55,314 nucleotides of DNA from an uncultured Alphaproteobacteria bacterium (GTDB lineage: Bacteria; Pseudomonadota; Alphaproteobacteria; Methylaequorales; Methylaequoraceae): assembly GCA_902526865.1 (NCBI GenBank), contig CABZMK010000007.1, forward strand, positions 1 to 55,314, read 5' to 3'. The notes beneath the pieces are model-generated. The model was not told the DNA's origin. It ran no database searches and saw only the letters and a list, made by a program, of their open reading frames with translations. Shown here piece after piece: positions 37,601 to 46,894 of this stretch. Position 1 is the first letter of the stretch, and every line of letters starts with the position of its first letter. Both the position numbers and the translations under genes were made by a program.

Positions 37601-37707
37601 GGATCTGATTCTTTAGGAAGAGAAATATACTTATACATTCCAAAAGAAATAAAGAAAAATAAAAACGTTAATATTAATTTTCTCTGAAAAAGTAACTTTT
37701 CAATCAT
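34603..37707 (-). CDS. RND-family efflux transporter (inner-membrane pump)
   Basis: 1034 aa, with the AcrB-like layout: helix 1 at the N-terminus, two large periplasmic loops and two blocks of helices. The family motif in helix 4 reads SVGILIDGAIIVVEYANR (D-G where AcrB has D-D). The helix 10 region reads ALAGIVVNNNIVLLD (Asn where AcrB has its proton-relay Lys). These variants occur in a broad non-AcrB subgroup of COG0841, so I do not assign a drug. It overlaps the adaptor gene by 8 bases and works with it. No outer-membrane TolC-type gene is in the window. Confidence 0.92.
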   Translation of the reverse strand: MIEKLLFQRKLILTFLFFFISFGMYKYISLPKESDPDISLPIIYISLSNKGISPKDSERLLIKPFERELKNIEGVKKISSTAYLGGGNIVVEFDAGFNSDKALSDTRVKIDLTKNKLPEDTEEPKATEVNLSRFPVLAVAISGNLEDRVIQKYSKYLKRKIESFSEVLEVTTLGESDREVKIIVNPDIVRNYGLTDKDVLASIAKSNLMIPAGTLSNEKGSFNLKIPSLIENREDLLNIPIKSTTDAVVTLEDVAEIRDSFKDKLGFARNNGQNAIILEISKRTGENIIETINKIKELIKNEKEVLPKALNIGIFQDESEKIKTQIKDLENNVILATLIVLIIIILFMGWKSAFLVSVSIPSSFLLSMIILSFFNVTINVVVLFALILSVGILIDGAIIVVEYANRRASEGIDKKKVFVLSAKKMFIPVLASTLTTLAAFFPLIFWPGVAGEFMFFLPVTLLAVLSSSLLMALIFIPTIGGIFGFDKSLNQQNLKNLTLLESGDLNQIKGLQAKYIKIIRYSLDNPKKLITLTLVFLVFTQFLYMRYGKGVEYFPPIEPDYAEIVVHARGNYSPIEKDEILKEVENTIIENQYIRNLYSRSGIIKGQKRSESEDVIGSIKVELINWKNRPKANQILNDLKIQTKNFPGIYIEFIEKKDGPPKDRDVEIKIVNAKLKNLNSDSQNLLDFLKTNSWIKNVDSDINNPGIEWELIIDREQADKHGVDIQTVGDAIQMLTHGLKVTEFMPEDSDEEIDIVVKYDKPFRTLDELDQILIEGKNGAVSLSLFVKRIPKKKVGKITRYSNINSKTIKFDVKEGFVSNNKVKEIKSWLFNNKDSFDSKIIFIGQEQDQREAKEFLIKAFFISVFLITIILIATFNSFYYCLIILTAIIFSTIGVMIGLILTNKPFGIVMSGIGVIALAGIVVNNNIVLLDTYKSLRKRGESVRDAIIRTGAQRLRPVLLTTLTTFFGLIPMAIGLNINFIDTEVNFGSPSSQWWIQLSNAMVFGVMFSFILTLIITPCLIYVGEKSKIFSSS

Positions 37708-38740
37708 TTTTAATTATGTCAACTTGTTCACCCTCTACTGTGAAATCTTGTCCCTGAATAATTATATCAATAAACTGATTTTTATTAAGTTCTTTTAAAT
37801 TGATCCAATATCCATCACCTGTATCACTAATAATTTGAATAGGAATAAATTTTACTTTGTCATCAAAAATAATTTTCACACCAATTTTACCTGCATTATT
37901 AAGTGTTATTAAGGATGAAGGTATAAAGAAAGCTTGTGTTGCAGGGCCAAGAATTTGTATTTCACTTGTTAGACCACTGAGAATTTTATAATCGTTATTT
38001 TTAACTTCAACTTGTATTTTGAAACTTCTTGTATTCGGGTCTGAAGTTTTGGAGATATAGTTAATTATCCCATCAAAAAAAATATCACCAATTTTTACCC
38101 GAGCATTCTGGTTAATACGTATATTACTAATTTCTTTTTCATTGGCTGTGGAGCTCACAAAGATTGGATCCAAATCAACTACTTTAGCAATGGAATCACC
38201 TTTTTTTAAATAATCACCTAGTTCTACATAACTATCTTCTATTGTGCTATCAAAAGGCATAGATACTTTAGTATTATTAAGAGCAACCTGACTCTTTTCG
38301 TAGAGAGCAAGCGCATTTTCAAAATTAGTAAGTGATTGACTTAATTTTACCTCTGATCTAAACCCTTTTTTAAATAAACTTTCTGCAACTTCATATTCTT
38401 TCTTTCTTTGATTGAGTAGTGCTTCCATCTCTTTAACTTTTGCTACTTTGTCCTCTGGGTCGATTAATATAAGTTGGGTTCCTGCTTTATAAAAATTTCC
38501 TTTATCAAATTGTTTTGTGCTTATTCTCCCATCTACCTGAGCTTTAAGGATAACAGTTCTAGAAGCTTCGCTAAATCCCCTAAGTTTAATTTGTTTTGAA
38601 AACTTAGATTTCTCAAACATTTTAACTTCAACTTGTTTTTTTGTTTTAATTTTCTCGATCGAATTAATTTGATCTTCCTCTTTAAGGAAGAGAAAAACTG
38701 TGCCAAGTGAGAACAAAATAATTAATACAGTTATTTTCAT
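37700..38740 (-). CDS. RND periplasmic adaptor (membrane fusion protein)
   Basis: 346 aa. An N-terminal membrane anchor (residues 3-18, ITVLIILFSLGTVFLF) is followed by the lipoyl half-motifs RTVILKAQVDGRIS and VSMPFDSTIEDSYVELGDYLKKGD. A helical hairpin lies between them, followed by the beta-barrel domain. It links the pump encoded immediately downstream to an outer-membrane channel. First gene of the pair; the promoter presumably lies in the 81-base divergent gap before ppx. Confidence 0.9.
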   Translation of the reverse strand: MKITVLIILFSLGTVFLFLKEEDQINSIEKIKTKKQVEVKMFEKSKFSKQIKLRGFSEASRTVILKAQVDGRISTKQFDKGNFYKAGTQLILIDPEDKVAKVKEMEALLNQRKKEYEVAESLFKKGFRSEVKLSQSLTNFENALALYEKSQVALNNTKVSMPFDSTIEDSYVELGDYLKKGDSIAKVVDLDPIFVSSTANEKEISNIRINQNARVKIGDIFFDGIINYISKTSDPNTRSFKIQVEVKNNDYKILSGLTSEIQILGPATQAFFIPSSLITLNNAGKIGVKIIFDDKVKFIPIQIISDTGDGYWINLKELNKNQFIDIIIQGQDFTVEGEQVDIIKND

Positions 38741-38821
38741 TGTATCTTTGAAATTAAATTACGAATTTGCTTAAATAATTAATTATTAATAAGATAAAGT
38801 CTAACAAATAAATTAAAAGAG

Positions 38822-39748
38822 TTGAAAAATTTAATCTTTGCGGCGATCGATATTGGTAGTTATAACTGTAGATTAACCATAGTAAAAAAATTTAAGGATA
38901 ATTTTAAAGTAATTCATAATTTTTCCTATGGAACTAATCTGATTAGCAACTTAAGTTTCAACAATGAATTTACAGAAAAAAATATAGAAAAAACACTCAA
39001 GTGTTTAAAGAAATTTTCTGAAAAGCTTTTAAAATTTAAAGTTGATGATTATAGGTGTATTGCCACTGAAGCGTGCAGACAAGTTATAAATCCTGATTTT
39101 TTTATTAAAAAAGTGAAAAAAGAAACTGGCATTTCCGTAGAAGTTATTTCATCATATGAAGAGGCAAAATTAAGTTTAAAAAGTTGTGAAAAATATTTTA
39201 AAAAAATTAAAAATAAGGGAATTATTTTTGATATTGGAGGCGGAAGCACGGAATTAACATTTTTTGATGTTGAAAAAAAAATTTTTAATTCTAAGTCAAT
39301 TTCATACGGGGTAATCAATCTGTCAGAAAAAGAAGATATATATGGAAAAGAATTTGTTACAAAGCAACTAAAAGATCATTTTAACTTTTTTAAAAATAGT
39401 CTCCTCCAATTTCTAGATTTTGAATTTGTGTCAATTGGATCATGCAGCACTGTTACAACTTTATGTGCAATCCATAAAAAATTGGATTTCTTTGATTTGA
39501 AAAAAATTGAGGGTCATCTAATGAACAAGAATCAGCTTTTGGACTCAATTAATTTAATAAAAAGTTTACAGATAAGAGATTTAAAAAAAATGTCATGTGT
39601 TGGATCAAGATATAAACTTCTACTTAATGGGATTGTAATACTAAACATCATATTAGATATCTTTCCAATTAATAAAGTAATGGCTTCTCAAAATGGACTG
39701 AGAGAAGGAATGTTGCGTAATTTATTTATAACTCATGAAAAAAATTAA
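38822..39748 (+). CDS. Ppx/GppA-family exopolyphosphatase/pppGpp phosphatase
   Basis: 308 aa with an actin-like ASKHA fold, limited to the two N-terminal domains. Motifs are AAIDIGSYNCRLTIV (phosphate 1), TEACRQVINPDFFI, IIFDIGGGSTELTFF (phosphate 2) and SIGSCSTVTTLCA. It lacks the C-terminal HD-like domain of E. coli Ppx, which is usual in Alphaproteobacteria. Start is TTG. It overlaps rlmE by 14 bases. It could hydrolyse polyphosphate or pppGpp. Confidence 0.88.
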   Translation: MKNLIFAAIDIGSYNCRLTIVKKFKDNFKVIHNFSYGTNLISNLSFNNEFTEKNIEKTLKCLKKFSEKLLKFKVDDYRCIATEACRQVINPDFFIKKVKKETGISVEVISSYEEAKLSLKSCEKYFKKIKNKGIIFDIGGGSTELTFFDVEKKIFNSKSISYGVINLSEKEDIYGKEFVTKQLKDHFNFFKNSLLQFLDFEFVSIGSCSTVTTLCAIHKKLDFFDLKKIEGHLMNKNQLLDSINLIKSLQIRDLKKMSCVGSRYKLLLNGIVILNIILDIFPINKVMASQNGLREGMLRNLFITHEKN

Positions 39749-40370
39749 ATTAAAAAAAAAAAATATAAGTGCCAACAGCTTCAGATGGCTTGAAAGACAT
39801 TTGAATGATGAATTCGTAATTAAATCAAAAATTGAAGGCTACAGATCTCGGTCATCTTACAAATTAATTGAGATGGAAAAAAAATTTAATTTTCTTAAAA
39901 ATTCTCAGAATATTTTAGATCTCGGATGCGCTCCAGGTGGATGGCTTCAAGTTGCAAAAAAACTAGGTCCAAAATCTGCAAAGATAGTTGGAATTGATTT
40001 ATTAAAGATTGAGAAAATAGATAACGTAGTGTCAATTGAAAAAAATATATTTGATGAAGATGTAAAAGAAATTATCCAAAAAAATTTTACGAATAAAGTT
40101 GGACTTTTGATGAGTGATATGTCGCCTAACTCATCTGGGAACAAAAAAATTGATCATTTAAGAATAATATCATTGATAGAAAGAGTTTTAGAAATTGCAA
40201 AAGAGGTTCTCAAACCAAACGGTTATTTAGTTTCTAAAATTTTTCAAGGTGGTGCGCAAGGAGATCTCATTGAGAAAATGAAATGTGAGCTTAGAGATAT
40301 TAAATATTTTAAACCTAAAGCATCAAGAAAACAGTCACCTGAAACTTACTTGATAGCAAAAAAAAATTAA
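39735..40370 (+). CDS. rlmE: 23S rRNA (uridine-2'-O-)-methyltransferase RlmE
   Basis: Methylates U2552 of 23S rRNA (211 aa). SAM-binding motif I is LDLGCAPGGWLQVA, and SDMSPNSSG lies at motif IV. Catalytic K-D-K-E residues are expected in RSSYKLIE, LMSDMSP, LVSKIF and SPETYL, all visible. The N-terminus NSFRWLERHLNDEFV is typical of alphaproteobacterial RlmE, where it usually follows a ppx/gppA-type gene, as here. Confidence 0.95.
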   Translation: MKKIKLKKKNISANSFRWLERHLNDEFVIKSKIEGYRSRSSYKLIEMEKKFNFLKNSQNILDLGCAPGGWLQVAKKLGPKSAKIVGIDLLKIEKIDNVVSIEKNIFDEDVKEIIQKNFTNKVGLLMSDMSPNSSGNKKIDHLRIISLIERVLEIAKEVLKPNGYLVSKIFQGGAQGDLIEKMKCELRDIKYFKPKASRKQSPETYLIAKKN

Positions 40371-40412
40371 TTATTTTGTTTAAAATTTTATAAGATTAGA
40401 TTAAATTATTTT

Positions 40413-41882
40413 ATGAAGTATTTAACAGAAGCTCTTACTTTTGATGATGTTCTTATTGTTCCAGCAAAATCATCAGTCAGACCGTCTCAAGCCAACATAT
40501 CAACTAAGTTAACAAAAAATATAAAACTTAATGTTCCTTTGATTTCCGCAGCTATGGATACTGTAACAGAGTCCAATCTAGCTATTAAAATTGCGCAGAT
40601 GGGCGGACTCGGGATAATTCATAAAAATTTGAATTTTGTTGATCAAGCCTTGGAAGTATCAAAAGTAAAAAGATTTGAATCTGGGATGGTAATAAATCCA
40701 GTAACGATTTCACCTGACGAGACCTTAAATAATGTTTTAAAAAAAAAAGAAAAATATAATATTTCTGGAATTCCTGTAGTAGATAATAAATCACAGAAGT
40801 TAGTGGGTATACTGACTAATAGAGACATGCGATTCGCGAAGAATCTTCAGCAGAAAGTAAGTACCTTAATGACAAAAAATAATTTAGTAACTGTCTCTGA
40901 AGATATTTCTATGGATGATGCACAAAAACTTTTACATGAACATAGAATTGAAAAGTTATTAGTAGTAGATAAAAATTTTAAATGTGTGGGTTTAATAACG
41001 GTTAAAGACATTGAAAAAGCAGAAAAATTTCCTTTTGCCTCAAAAGATAAGATGGGGAGACTACTAGTTGGAGCGGCTGTTGGTGTTGGAGAGAGCGAAG
41101 GCATAAACAGGATAAGAACCCTGGAAAAGGCTGGTGTTGATGTTATAGTAATTGACACCGCTCACGGACACTCTGAAAATGTAGTGGAAACACTAAAAAT
41201 GTCTAAAAAAGAATTCCCGAAACTTCCTGTAGTTGTTGGCAACATAGCTACAGCGGAAGCAGCGAAAGAACTAATACAAAATGGCGCTGACGCTTTAAAA
41301 GTTGGAATTGGTCCAGGCTCTATTTGTACAACAAGAATTATTGCAGGTGTTGGTGTGCCTCAGTTGCATGCAATTTCCGAAACGTTCAAAATAGCAAAAA
41401 AAAATAATATACCTATTATTTCAGATGGTGGCATAAAATATTCAGGTGATATTGCTAAAGCAATAGCATTTGGTGCTGATGTGGTTATGATAGGTTCGTT
41501 ATTTGCTGGAACAGATGAGTCACCAGGAGAAATATTTCTATCAAACGGAAGAACATATAAATCATATAGGGGTATGGGATCACTCGGGGCTATGGGAAGT
41601 GGTTCAGCAGATAGATATTTTCAAGAAGAAATAATGAATGATGATAAGTTTGTTCCAGAAGGAGTCGAGGGAAGGGTTCCATACAGAGGAAGTGTTGTGA
41701 AAATAATTGAACAATTAGTCGGAGGTTTAAAAGCTTCGATGGGTTACACTGGTAATAAAACCATTAAAGATTTTAAAAATAAAACAAAAGTCATAAAAAT
41801 TACTTCAGCCGGTTTAAATGAAAGTCACGTACACAGTATCTCAATAACAAGGGAATCTCCAAATTATCAGCTTAACAAATGA
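40413..41882 (+). CDS. guaB: IMP dehydrogenase
   Basis: Oxidises IMP to XMP, the committed step to GMP (489 aa). The TIM barrel is interrupted by two CBS domains (about residues 95-205, e.g. [11 protein letters not shown] and [13 protein letters not shown]). The catalytic Cys loop is [14 protein letters not shown] and the flap is [16 protein letters not shown]. Its last 4 bases overlap guaA, so the two enzymes of the GMP branch are co-translated. Confidence 0.97.
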   Translation: MKYLTEALTFDDVLIVPAKSSVRPSQANISTKLTKNIKLNVPLISAAMDTVTESNLAIKIAQMGGLGIIHKNLNFVDQALEVSKVKRFESGMVINPVTISPDETLNNVLKKKEKYNISGIPVVDNKSQKLVGILTNRDMRFAKNLQQKVSTLMTKNNLVTVSEDISMDDAQKLLHEHRIEKLLVVDKNFKCVGLITVKDIEKAEKFPFASKDKMGRLLVGAAVGVGESEGINRIRTLEKAGVDVIVIDTAHGHSENVVETLKMSKKEFPKLPVVVGNIATAEAAKELIQNGADALKVGIGPGSICTTRIIAGVGVPQLHAISETFKIAKKNNIPIISDGGIKYSGDIAKAIAFGADVVMIGSLFAGTDESPGEIFLSNGRTYKSYRGMGSLGAMGSGSADRYFQEEIMNDDKFVPEGVEGRVPYRGSVVKIIEQLVGGLKASMGYTGNKTIKDFKNKTKVIKITSAGLNESHVHSISITRESPNYQLNK

Positions 41883-43429
41883 CCGAGTCAATCATAATAA
41901 TTGATTTTGGATCACAGGTTACAAAGCTAATCGCAAGAAGAATAAGAGAGTTTGGTGTTTTTAGCCAAATAGTACCATTTAACAAAGTTACAAGAAAATT
42001 ATTAAGTAATAATTCTGTAAAAGGAATTATTTTTTCAGGTGGTCCAAAATCGGTTCACGAAAAAAACTCACCCAAGATTGACAACTATATCTACGAACAA
42101 GAAATCCCTATTTTGGGTATTTGTTACGGACTTCAATTAATTGCAAAACAATTTGGAGGAAAGATAATCCCGTCAAAAGATAGAGAATTTGGTAAAACAA
42201 AACTTAAATTTAAAAAGAAATCTCCGCTTCTTGAAAATGTTCTTTTTCCGAACAAACTAGTTCAGGTGTGGATGAGTCACTCAGATAAAATTTCAATAAT
42301 TCCAAATAATTTTGAAAAGATAGCATCTTCAGATAATTGTGAGTTTGCTGTAATTCAAAATCAAAAAAAGAAACTTTATGGTGTTCAATTTCATCCAGAA
42401 GTGGTTCACACAATTGGAGGAAAAAAAATACTAAGGAATTTTTTAAGAAATATTTGTGGATGTTCTGGAAAATGGAATATGAAATTTTTCAAAAAAAAAA
42501 TAATTGAAGATATAAAAATGCAAGTTGGAAAAGATAAAGTAATATGCGGATTATCAGGGGGCGTTGATTCAACAGTTACAGCCGCCTTAATAAATTCTGC
42601 AATAGGAAAAAATCTGATTTGTGTTTTTGTTGATACTGGTCTTATGAGAGAAAACGAAGGAAATGAAATAAAGAATCTTTTCCAAAAAAATTTTAAAATT
42701 AAATTGAAGGTAATTAACAGTTCTAATAACTTTTTTTCCAAACTAAAAGGTAAAAGTGATCCTGAAAAAAAAAGAAAAATTATTGGAAAAGAATTTATAA
42801 AAATTTTTGAAAAATTTGCACTTGAACAAAAAAATGTAAAATTTTTAGCTCAGGGAACACTTTATCCGGATGTAATAGAATCACTTTCAAAAGTTGGCAA
42901 GACATCAGTTACAATTAAATCTCATCATAATGTTGGAGGATTGCCAAAAAAAATGAAATTGAAATTACTCGAACCGTTATCAGAATTATTTAAAGATGAA
43001 GTTAGGTTATTAGGAAAAGAACTCAATGTTCCAGAAGCTTTTCTGAATAGACATCCTTTTCCCGGTCCAGGTCTTGCAATAAGACTTTTAGGATGCGTTA
43101 ATGAAAAAAATATAAAAATTCTAAGAAAGGCTGATTCAATTTTTATTAAATTAATAAAAGAAGAGGGTTTATATGATAAAATTTGGCAGGCATTTTGTGT
43201 TTTACTTCCTGTTAACACCGTTGGTGTAATGGGAGATAACAGAACCTATGAAAAAATTTGTGTGCTAAGAGCAGTCACTTCTATTGATGGAATGACTGCT
43301 GAAACTTATAAATTTAATGATGACTTTATTAAGCGCTGTGCCAATGAAATTATAAATCGTGTGCCTGGTATAAATAGAGTTTGCTATGATATTACTTCAA
43401 AGCCACCTGGAACTATTGAGTTTGAATGA
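41879..43429 (+). CDS. guaA: GMP synthase (glutamine-hydrolysing)
   Basis: Converts XMP to GMP (516 aa). N-terminal glutaminase domain: nucleophile Cys in ILGICYGLQ, His/Glu in FHPEVVHT. The ATP-pyrophosphatase domain has the P-loop GLSGGVDSTVTAAL. The dimerisation domain holds RHPFPGPGLAIR and the C-terminus is KPPGTIEFE. Normal length. Last gene of the guaBA pair; a 416-base noncoding stretch follows. Confidence 0.98.
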   Translation: MTESIIIIDFGSQVTKLIARRIREFGVFSQIVPFNKVTRKLLSNNSVKGIIFSGGPKSVHEKNSPKIDNYIYEQEIPILGICYGLQLIAKQFGGKIIPSKDREFGKTKLKFKKKSPLLENVLFPNKLVQVWMSHSDKISIIPNNFEKIASSDNCEFAVIQNQKKKLYGVQFHPEVVHTIGGKKILRNFLRNICGCSGKWNMKFFKKKIIEDIKMQVGKDKVICGLSGGVDSTVTAALINSAIGKNLICVFVDTGLMRENEGNEIKNLFQKNFKIKLKVINSSNNFFSKLKGKSDPEKKRKIIGKEFIKIFEKFALEQKNVKFLAQGTLYPDVIESLSKVGKTSVTIKSHHNVGGLPKKMKLKLLEPLSELFKDEVRLLGKELNVPEAFLNRHPFPGPGLAIRLLGCVNEKNIKILRKADSIFIKLIKEEGLYDKIWQAFCVLLPVNTVGVMGDNRTYEKICVLRAVTSIDGMTAETYKFNDDFIKRCANEIINRVPGINRVCYDITSKPPGTIEFE

Positions 43430-43845
43430 TAGAGTTGTGCTTAATTTTCAATGGATATGTAAAAAATGTTTACTTACTTTATTAAAAGAATTTAAATTTA
43501 TGATTTTCTAAGCAAAATTCTTGTAAATTAAAATTAGGTACCTTAATTATTTAGTTTAAAAAAATCTTTAATATTTAATAATCTTTATAATTCTAATTCT
43601 ACAAGAGTAATTTTTTCTATGTAGTGTTTTTTACTTGTTTTTTTCAACAAATTTTACCAAAGGATATTCTGTTTATTTGTTATGTAAACATAAATAATTA
43701 AACAAGTAAAAAATACTGTTGAGGTCTTAAAAAAACCTAGTCCTATATAAATTCTTATTGAAAATTAATGTGTCATTTTATTCTCTGAAAATTGAAAAAG
43801 TGGCATAATTATTGCTGATTATAAAAAAAATTTTTTTAATATTTG
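43430..43845. other. Noncoding gap between guaA and the glycan locus
   Basis: Very AT-rich 416-base stretch with no convincing open frame or strong hairpin terminator. The only recognisable element is a sigma-54-like promoter at 43801-43816. It separates housekeeping genes from the surface-glycan cluster. Confidence 0.5.
43801..43816 (+). promoter_or_regulatory. Sigma-54-like (-24/-12) promoter
   Basis: TGGCATAATTATTGCT fits the consensus TGGCAY-N5-TTGCW, with GG and GC at the correct spacing. Transcription would start near 43827, about 20 bases ahead of the glycosyltransferase start. No RpoN or enhancer-binding protein gene is in the window, so use of this site is inferred. Confidence 0.5.
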
Positions 43846-45045
43846 ATGATGAAAAAAATAAATTTTATTATTGCAATTGCTACATTTAATAGAATTGAAA
43901 ATTTAAAAGTAGTAATAGATTCAATTCTCAACCAGAAATTAAAAAAAAATGTCAATCTTGAGGTGGTTGTATCAAACTCTTGCTCCACGGATGAGACATC
44001 TTCTTTTCTTAAATCTTTAAAGACAAACAAACAATTTCATATTCATAATAAAAGTGAAAAAATACCAAATAATACGTTATCTCAATTTATTAATTTTGAA
44101 AATTTGTCCAAAACAATTCCTAAACATGCTGATTGGGTTTGGTGGTTAGGAGATGATGACAAGTTAGTTAATAATAATTCCGTACAATGTGTTGTTGACA
44201 CCATTATGGAAAATGGTGAGGATGATTTAACTTTTGTGCATGCTTGTAGTGCTCGAAGATCTTCAAAGAAAAAAAATAAAGTAAAAAATTCAATATTCAA
44301 TCTTTGTCAAGAATATGGATATCACGAAATGTTAGGTTGGTGTTCCTCGATTGTCATGAAGGGCAATGCTATTAGAAATATATTAGCATCCTCGAGTAGT
44401 AACAAGAATTATAAAGATGACGAAACGCAAAAGGCTGTTTCATGTTTCATTCATTCTGCTTACATACTTAAAAATTATCATGATAAACTTGGGGTATTCT
44501 TGGACTATCCTTTAGTTGACAATCAAGTTTTTGGTCAAACAGAAGAAACAATAAAAAGGTGGAATGAAGAAAATGTCCCTAATAGATATTTTGAAATCGT
44601 TGACGATATTTATGAACTAAGGAAATTTCTTCCAAAAACAAAGTTTAAGCCAAACTTTTTCAGATATCATACCTACTTCATATGGGATCATTTAGCTCAT
44701 CTTTGCCTAATAAAACTCGATAATTATATTACTAATTTAAAGACATATAATTCAGGTAAAGTCGAGGTTGATCATAATTTTGAAAAATACATAAAAAATT
44801 TTCCAGAACACATCAATAAAAAATGGAACAAAATATGTCAAATGGCTGATTTGGTCGATGATCAAAAAACAATGAAACTTCTTGCATTCACTTTTTTATC
44901 AGGAATCAACTATACAAATATGTATTTAAACAGTAATGGATCAGAACATATTAAAAAAAACTATATAGATGGTTATTCAGATCTAATAAGAAAATTTCCA
45001 GTTTTCAATTTTGAAATTGGGTCATATCAATTATCAGATATTTAA
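43846..45045 (+). CDS. GT2-type glycosyltransferase
   Basis: About 399 aa. The N-terminal GT-A fold shows the opening strand FIIAIATFNRIENLKVVIDS and EVVVSNSCSTDETSSFL. The metal-binding motif is WVWWLGDDDKLV (DDD). The C-terminal half is not recognisable by motif. The frame opens with TTG-ATG-ATG, and either ATG (43846 or 43849) may be used. It is the first gene of the glycan run and probably adds a sugar to a surface polysaccharide. The donor sugar is unknown. Confidence 0.85.
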   Translation: MMKKINFIIAIATFNRIENLKVVIDSILNQKLKKNVNLEVVVSNSCSTDETSSFLKSLKTNKQFHIHNKSEKIPNNTLSQFINFENLSKTIPKHADWVWWLGDDDKLVNNNSVQCVVDTIMENGEDDLTFVHACSARRSSKKKNKVKNSIFNLCQEYGYHEMLGWCSSIVMKGNAIRNILASSSSNKNYKDDETQKAVSCFIHSAYILKNYHDKLGVFLDYPLVDNQVFGQTEETIKRWNEENVPNRYFEIVDDIYELRKFLPKTKFKPNFFRYHTYFIWDHLAHLCLIKLDNYITNLKTYNSGKVEVDHNFEKYIKNFPEHINKKWNKICQMADLVDDQKTMKLLAFTFLSGINYTNMYLNSNGSEHIKKNYIDGYSDLIRKFPVFNFEIGSYQLSDI

Positions 45046-45062
45046 ATGGAAAGGTGTAATTT

Positions 45063-45830
45063 ATGAAGGCAGTCATTTTAGCTGGAGGATTAGGAACAAG
45101 AATATCTGAGGAGACTCATCTAAAACCAAAACCAATGATTGAAATAGGCGGCAAACCAATTCTCTGGCATATAATGAAGCAATACTCTCAACATGGAATA
45201 AATGATTTTATTATTTGTTGTGGATATAAGGGTTATTTGATTAAGGAGTATTTCTTTAATTATTCACTACACCTTACCGATATTACAATCAACACGAAAA
45301 ATAATCAAAAATGGTTTCACAATAATTACGCTGAGGATTGGAATGTTACTCTTGTTGACACAGGGGAAAATACTTTAACAGGAGGAAGACTTAAAAGGGT
45401 TTCAAGATATTTAGAAAATGATGAGCATTTCTGCTTTACATACGGCGATGGTGTTGGTGATATAGATATTTCTAAAGCTATAAGAGAGCATAAAAAGAAA
45501 GGTAAATTAGCAACTGTCACCGCTACGAAACCTCCTAGTAGATTTGGATCACTTTCAATAGTAAAAGACAAAATTCAAAGCTTTAAAGAAAAACCAAAAG
45601 AAAATTGGATCAATGCAGGATTTTTTGTTTTATCGAAAGATGTAATAAATAGAATTGATGGAGACAATTGTGTATGGGAAGAAAAACCAATGGAGTCACT
45701 TGCTTCAGAGGGTCAATTCTCTGTTTACTTTCATAATGGTTTTTGGCAACCAATGGACACTCTTAGAGATAAAAAATTATTAGATAATTTATGGAACGAG
45801 GGAAATGCACCATGGAAAACTTGGTCATGA
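45063..45830 (+). CDS. rfbF: Glucose-1-phosphate cytidylyltransferase
   Basis: Makes CDP-glucose from CTP and glucose-1-phosphate (255 aa). The nucleotidyltransferase signature is MKAVILAGGLGTRISEETHL followed by KPMIEIGGKPILWHIMK. The family-specific FFNYSLHLTDITI and ENWINAGFFV are clear. An AAGGTG site lies seven bases before the ATG. It overlaps rfbG by 4 bases, its usual partner. Confidence 0.96.
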   Translation: MKAVILAGGLGTRISEETHLKPKPMIEIGGKPILWHIMKQYSQHGINDFIICCGYKGYLIKEYFFNYSLHLTDITINTKNNQKWFHNNYAEDWNVTLVDTGENTLTGGRLKRVSRYLENDEHFCFTYGDGVGDIDISKAIREHKKKGKLATVTATKPPSRFGSLSIVKDKIQSFKEKPKENWINAGFFVLSKDVINRIDGDNCVWEEKPMESLASEGQFSVYFHNGFWQPMDTLRDKKLLDNLWNEGNAPWKTWS

Positions 45831-46894
45831 TGAATAACTTTTGGAATAATAAAAAGGTTTTTATTACTGGTCATACAGGTTTTAAAGGAAGTTGGTTAAC
45901 TTTATGGCTAAAAAAATTAGGAGCAGATGTTTCTGGTTATTCACTTAAACCAAAAAAAAAAAGTCTTTTTGTTGATGCAAACGTTTTTAACGGTATTGAA
46001 TCAAATTATGAAAATATTCTTAATTTTAGAAAACTTTCGAATCAGATCCAAAAATTTTCACCCGAAATAGTTTTTCACTTAGCAGCTCAACCTTTAGTTA
46101 AATTATCTTATAATAACCCTAGAAAAACTTATTCCACAAATATTTTTGGAACCATAAATTTATTAGAATCCTTAAAAAATTGTGAAAGCGTAAAGTCAAT
46201 TATTATTGTTACCACTGATAAAGTTTATGAAAATAAACAAACCAAACGTGGTTATAATGAAACTGATATGTTGGGCGGATATGACCCCTATAGTTCTAGC
46301 AAAGCTTGCTGTGAAATTATAACACATTCGTATCGATCGTCTTTTTTTGAAAAAAAAGGATGTTCTCCTGGAATTGCAACTGCAAGAGCAGGAAATGTTA
46401 TTGGAGGTGGAGATTATTCAGAATTTAGGTTAATTCCAGACCTATTTAAATCAATTCAAAACCAAAAGGTTTTAAAGGTACGAAATATAAAATCTATAAG
46501 ACCATGGCAACATGTTATGGAGGCGTTGAAAGGATATCTGAGACTAGCAGAACAACTGTATTTTAACAGTGAAAAATTTTCTGAAGCATGGAATTTTGGA
46601 CCCAATAAAGAAGGCTGCAAAGATGTTGGATGGGTATTAAGTCAGTTTAGAAAAAATTGGGATTTCTCAATTTCTCATGTTCAACAAAATAATGTTTATG
46701 AGAGTGAAATGTTAAAATTAGACATTAGTAAAGCAATTAAAGAATTAAAATGGAAGCCAATTCTCTCTTTAAATGAAGCAATTGATTTAACATCCGAATG
46801 GTTTAGAAAAAAATTTTCTGGTGAATACTCTGAAAATATACTTTTAGATCAGATAAATTCATATGAACAAAAATACATTGAGAGTATTAGATGA
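45827..46894 (+). CDS. rfbG: CDP-glucose 4,6-dehydratase
   Basis: SDR enzyme giving CDP-4-keto-6-deoxyglucose (355 aa from the ATG at 45827). The Rossmann motif is FITGHTGFKGSWLTLWL. The catalytic region has TTDKVY and the tyrosine motif DPYSSSKACCE; ARAGNVIGGGDYSEFRLIPD is family-specific. The frame extends upstream to 45791, but the ATGA overlap with rfbF and the family N-terminus support 45827. It overlaps the methyltransferase gene by 4 bases. Confidence 0.95.
   Translation: MMNNFWNNKKVFITGHTGFKGSWLTLWLKKLGADVSGYSLKPKKKSLFVDANVFNGIESNYENILNFRKLSNQIQKFSPEIVFHLAAQPLVKLSYNNPRKTYSTNIFGTINLLESLKNCESVKSIIIVTTDKVYENKQTKRGYNETDMLGGYDPYSSSKACCEIITHSYRSSFFEKKGCSPGIATARAGNVIGGGDYSEFRLIPDLFKSIQNQKVLKVRNIKSIRPWQHVMEALKGYLRLAEQLYFNSEKFSEAWNFGPNKEGCKDVGWVLSQFRKNWDFSISHVQQNNVYESEMLKLDISKAIKELKWKPILSLNEAIDLTSEWFRKKFSGEYSENILLDQINSYEQKYIESIR

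Noticed and set aside
34603-37707. The RND pump's missing helix-4 Asp and helix-10 Lys, seen against AcrB, could suggest an inactive pump.
   Set aside because: D-G and N-N variants are widespread in a large COG0841 subgroup, so this is a subfamily trait.
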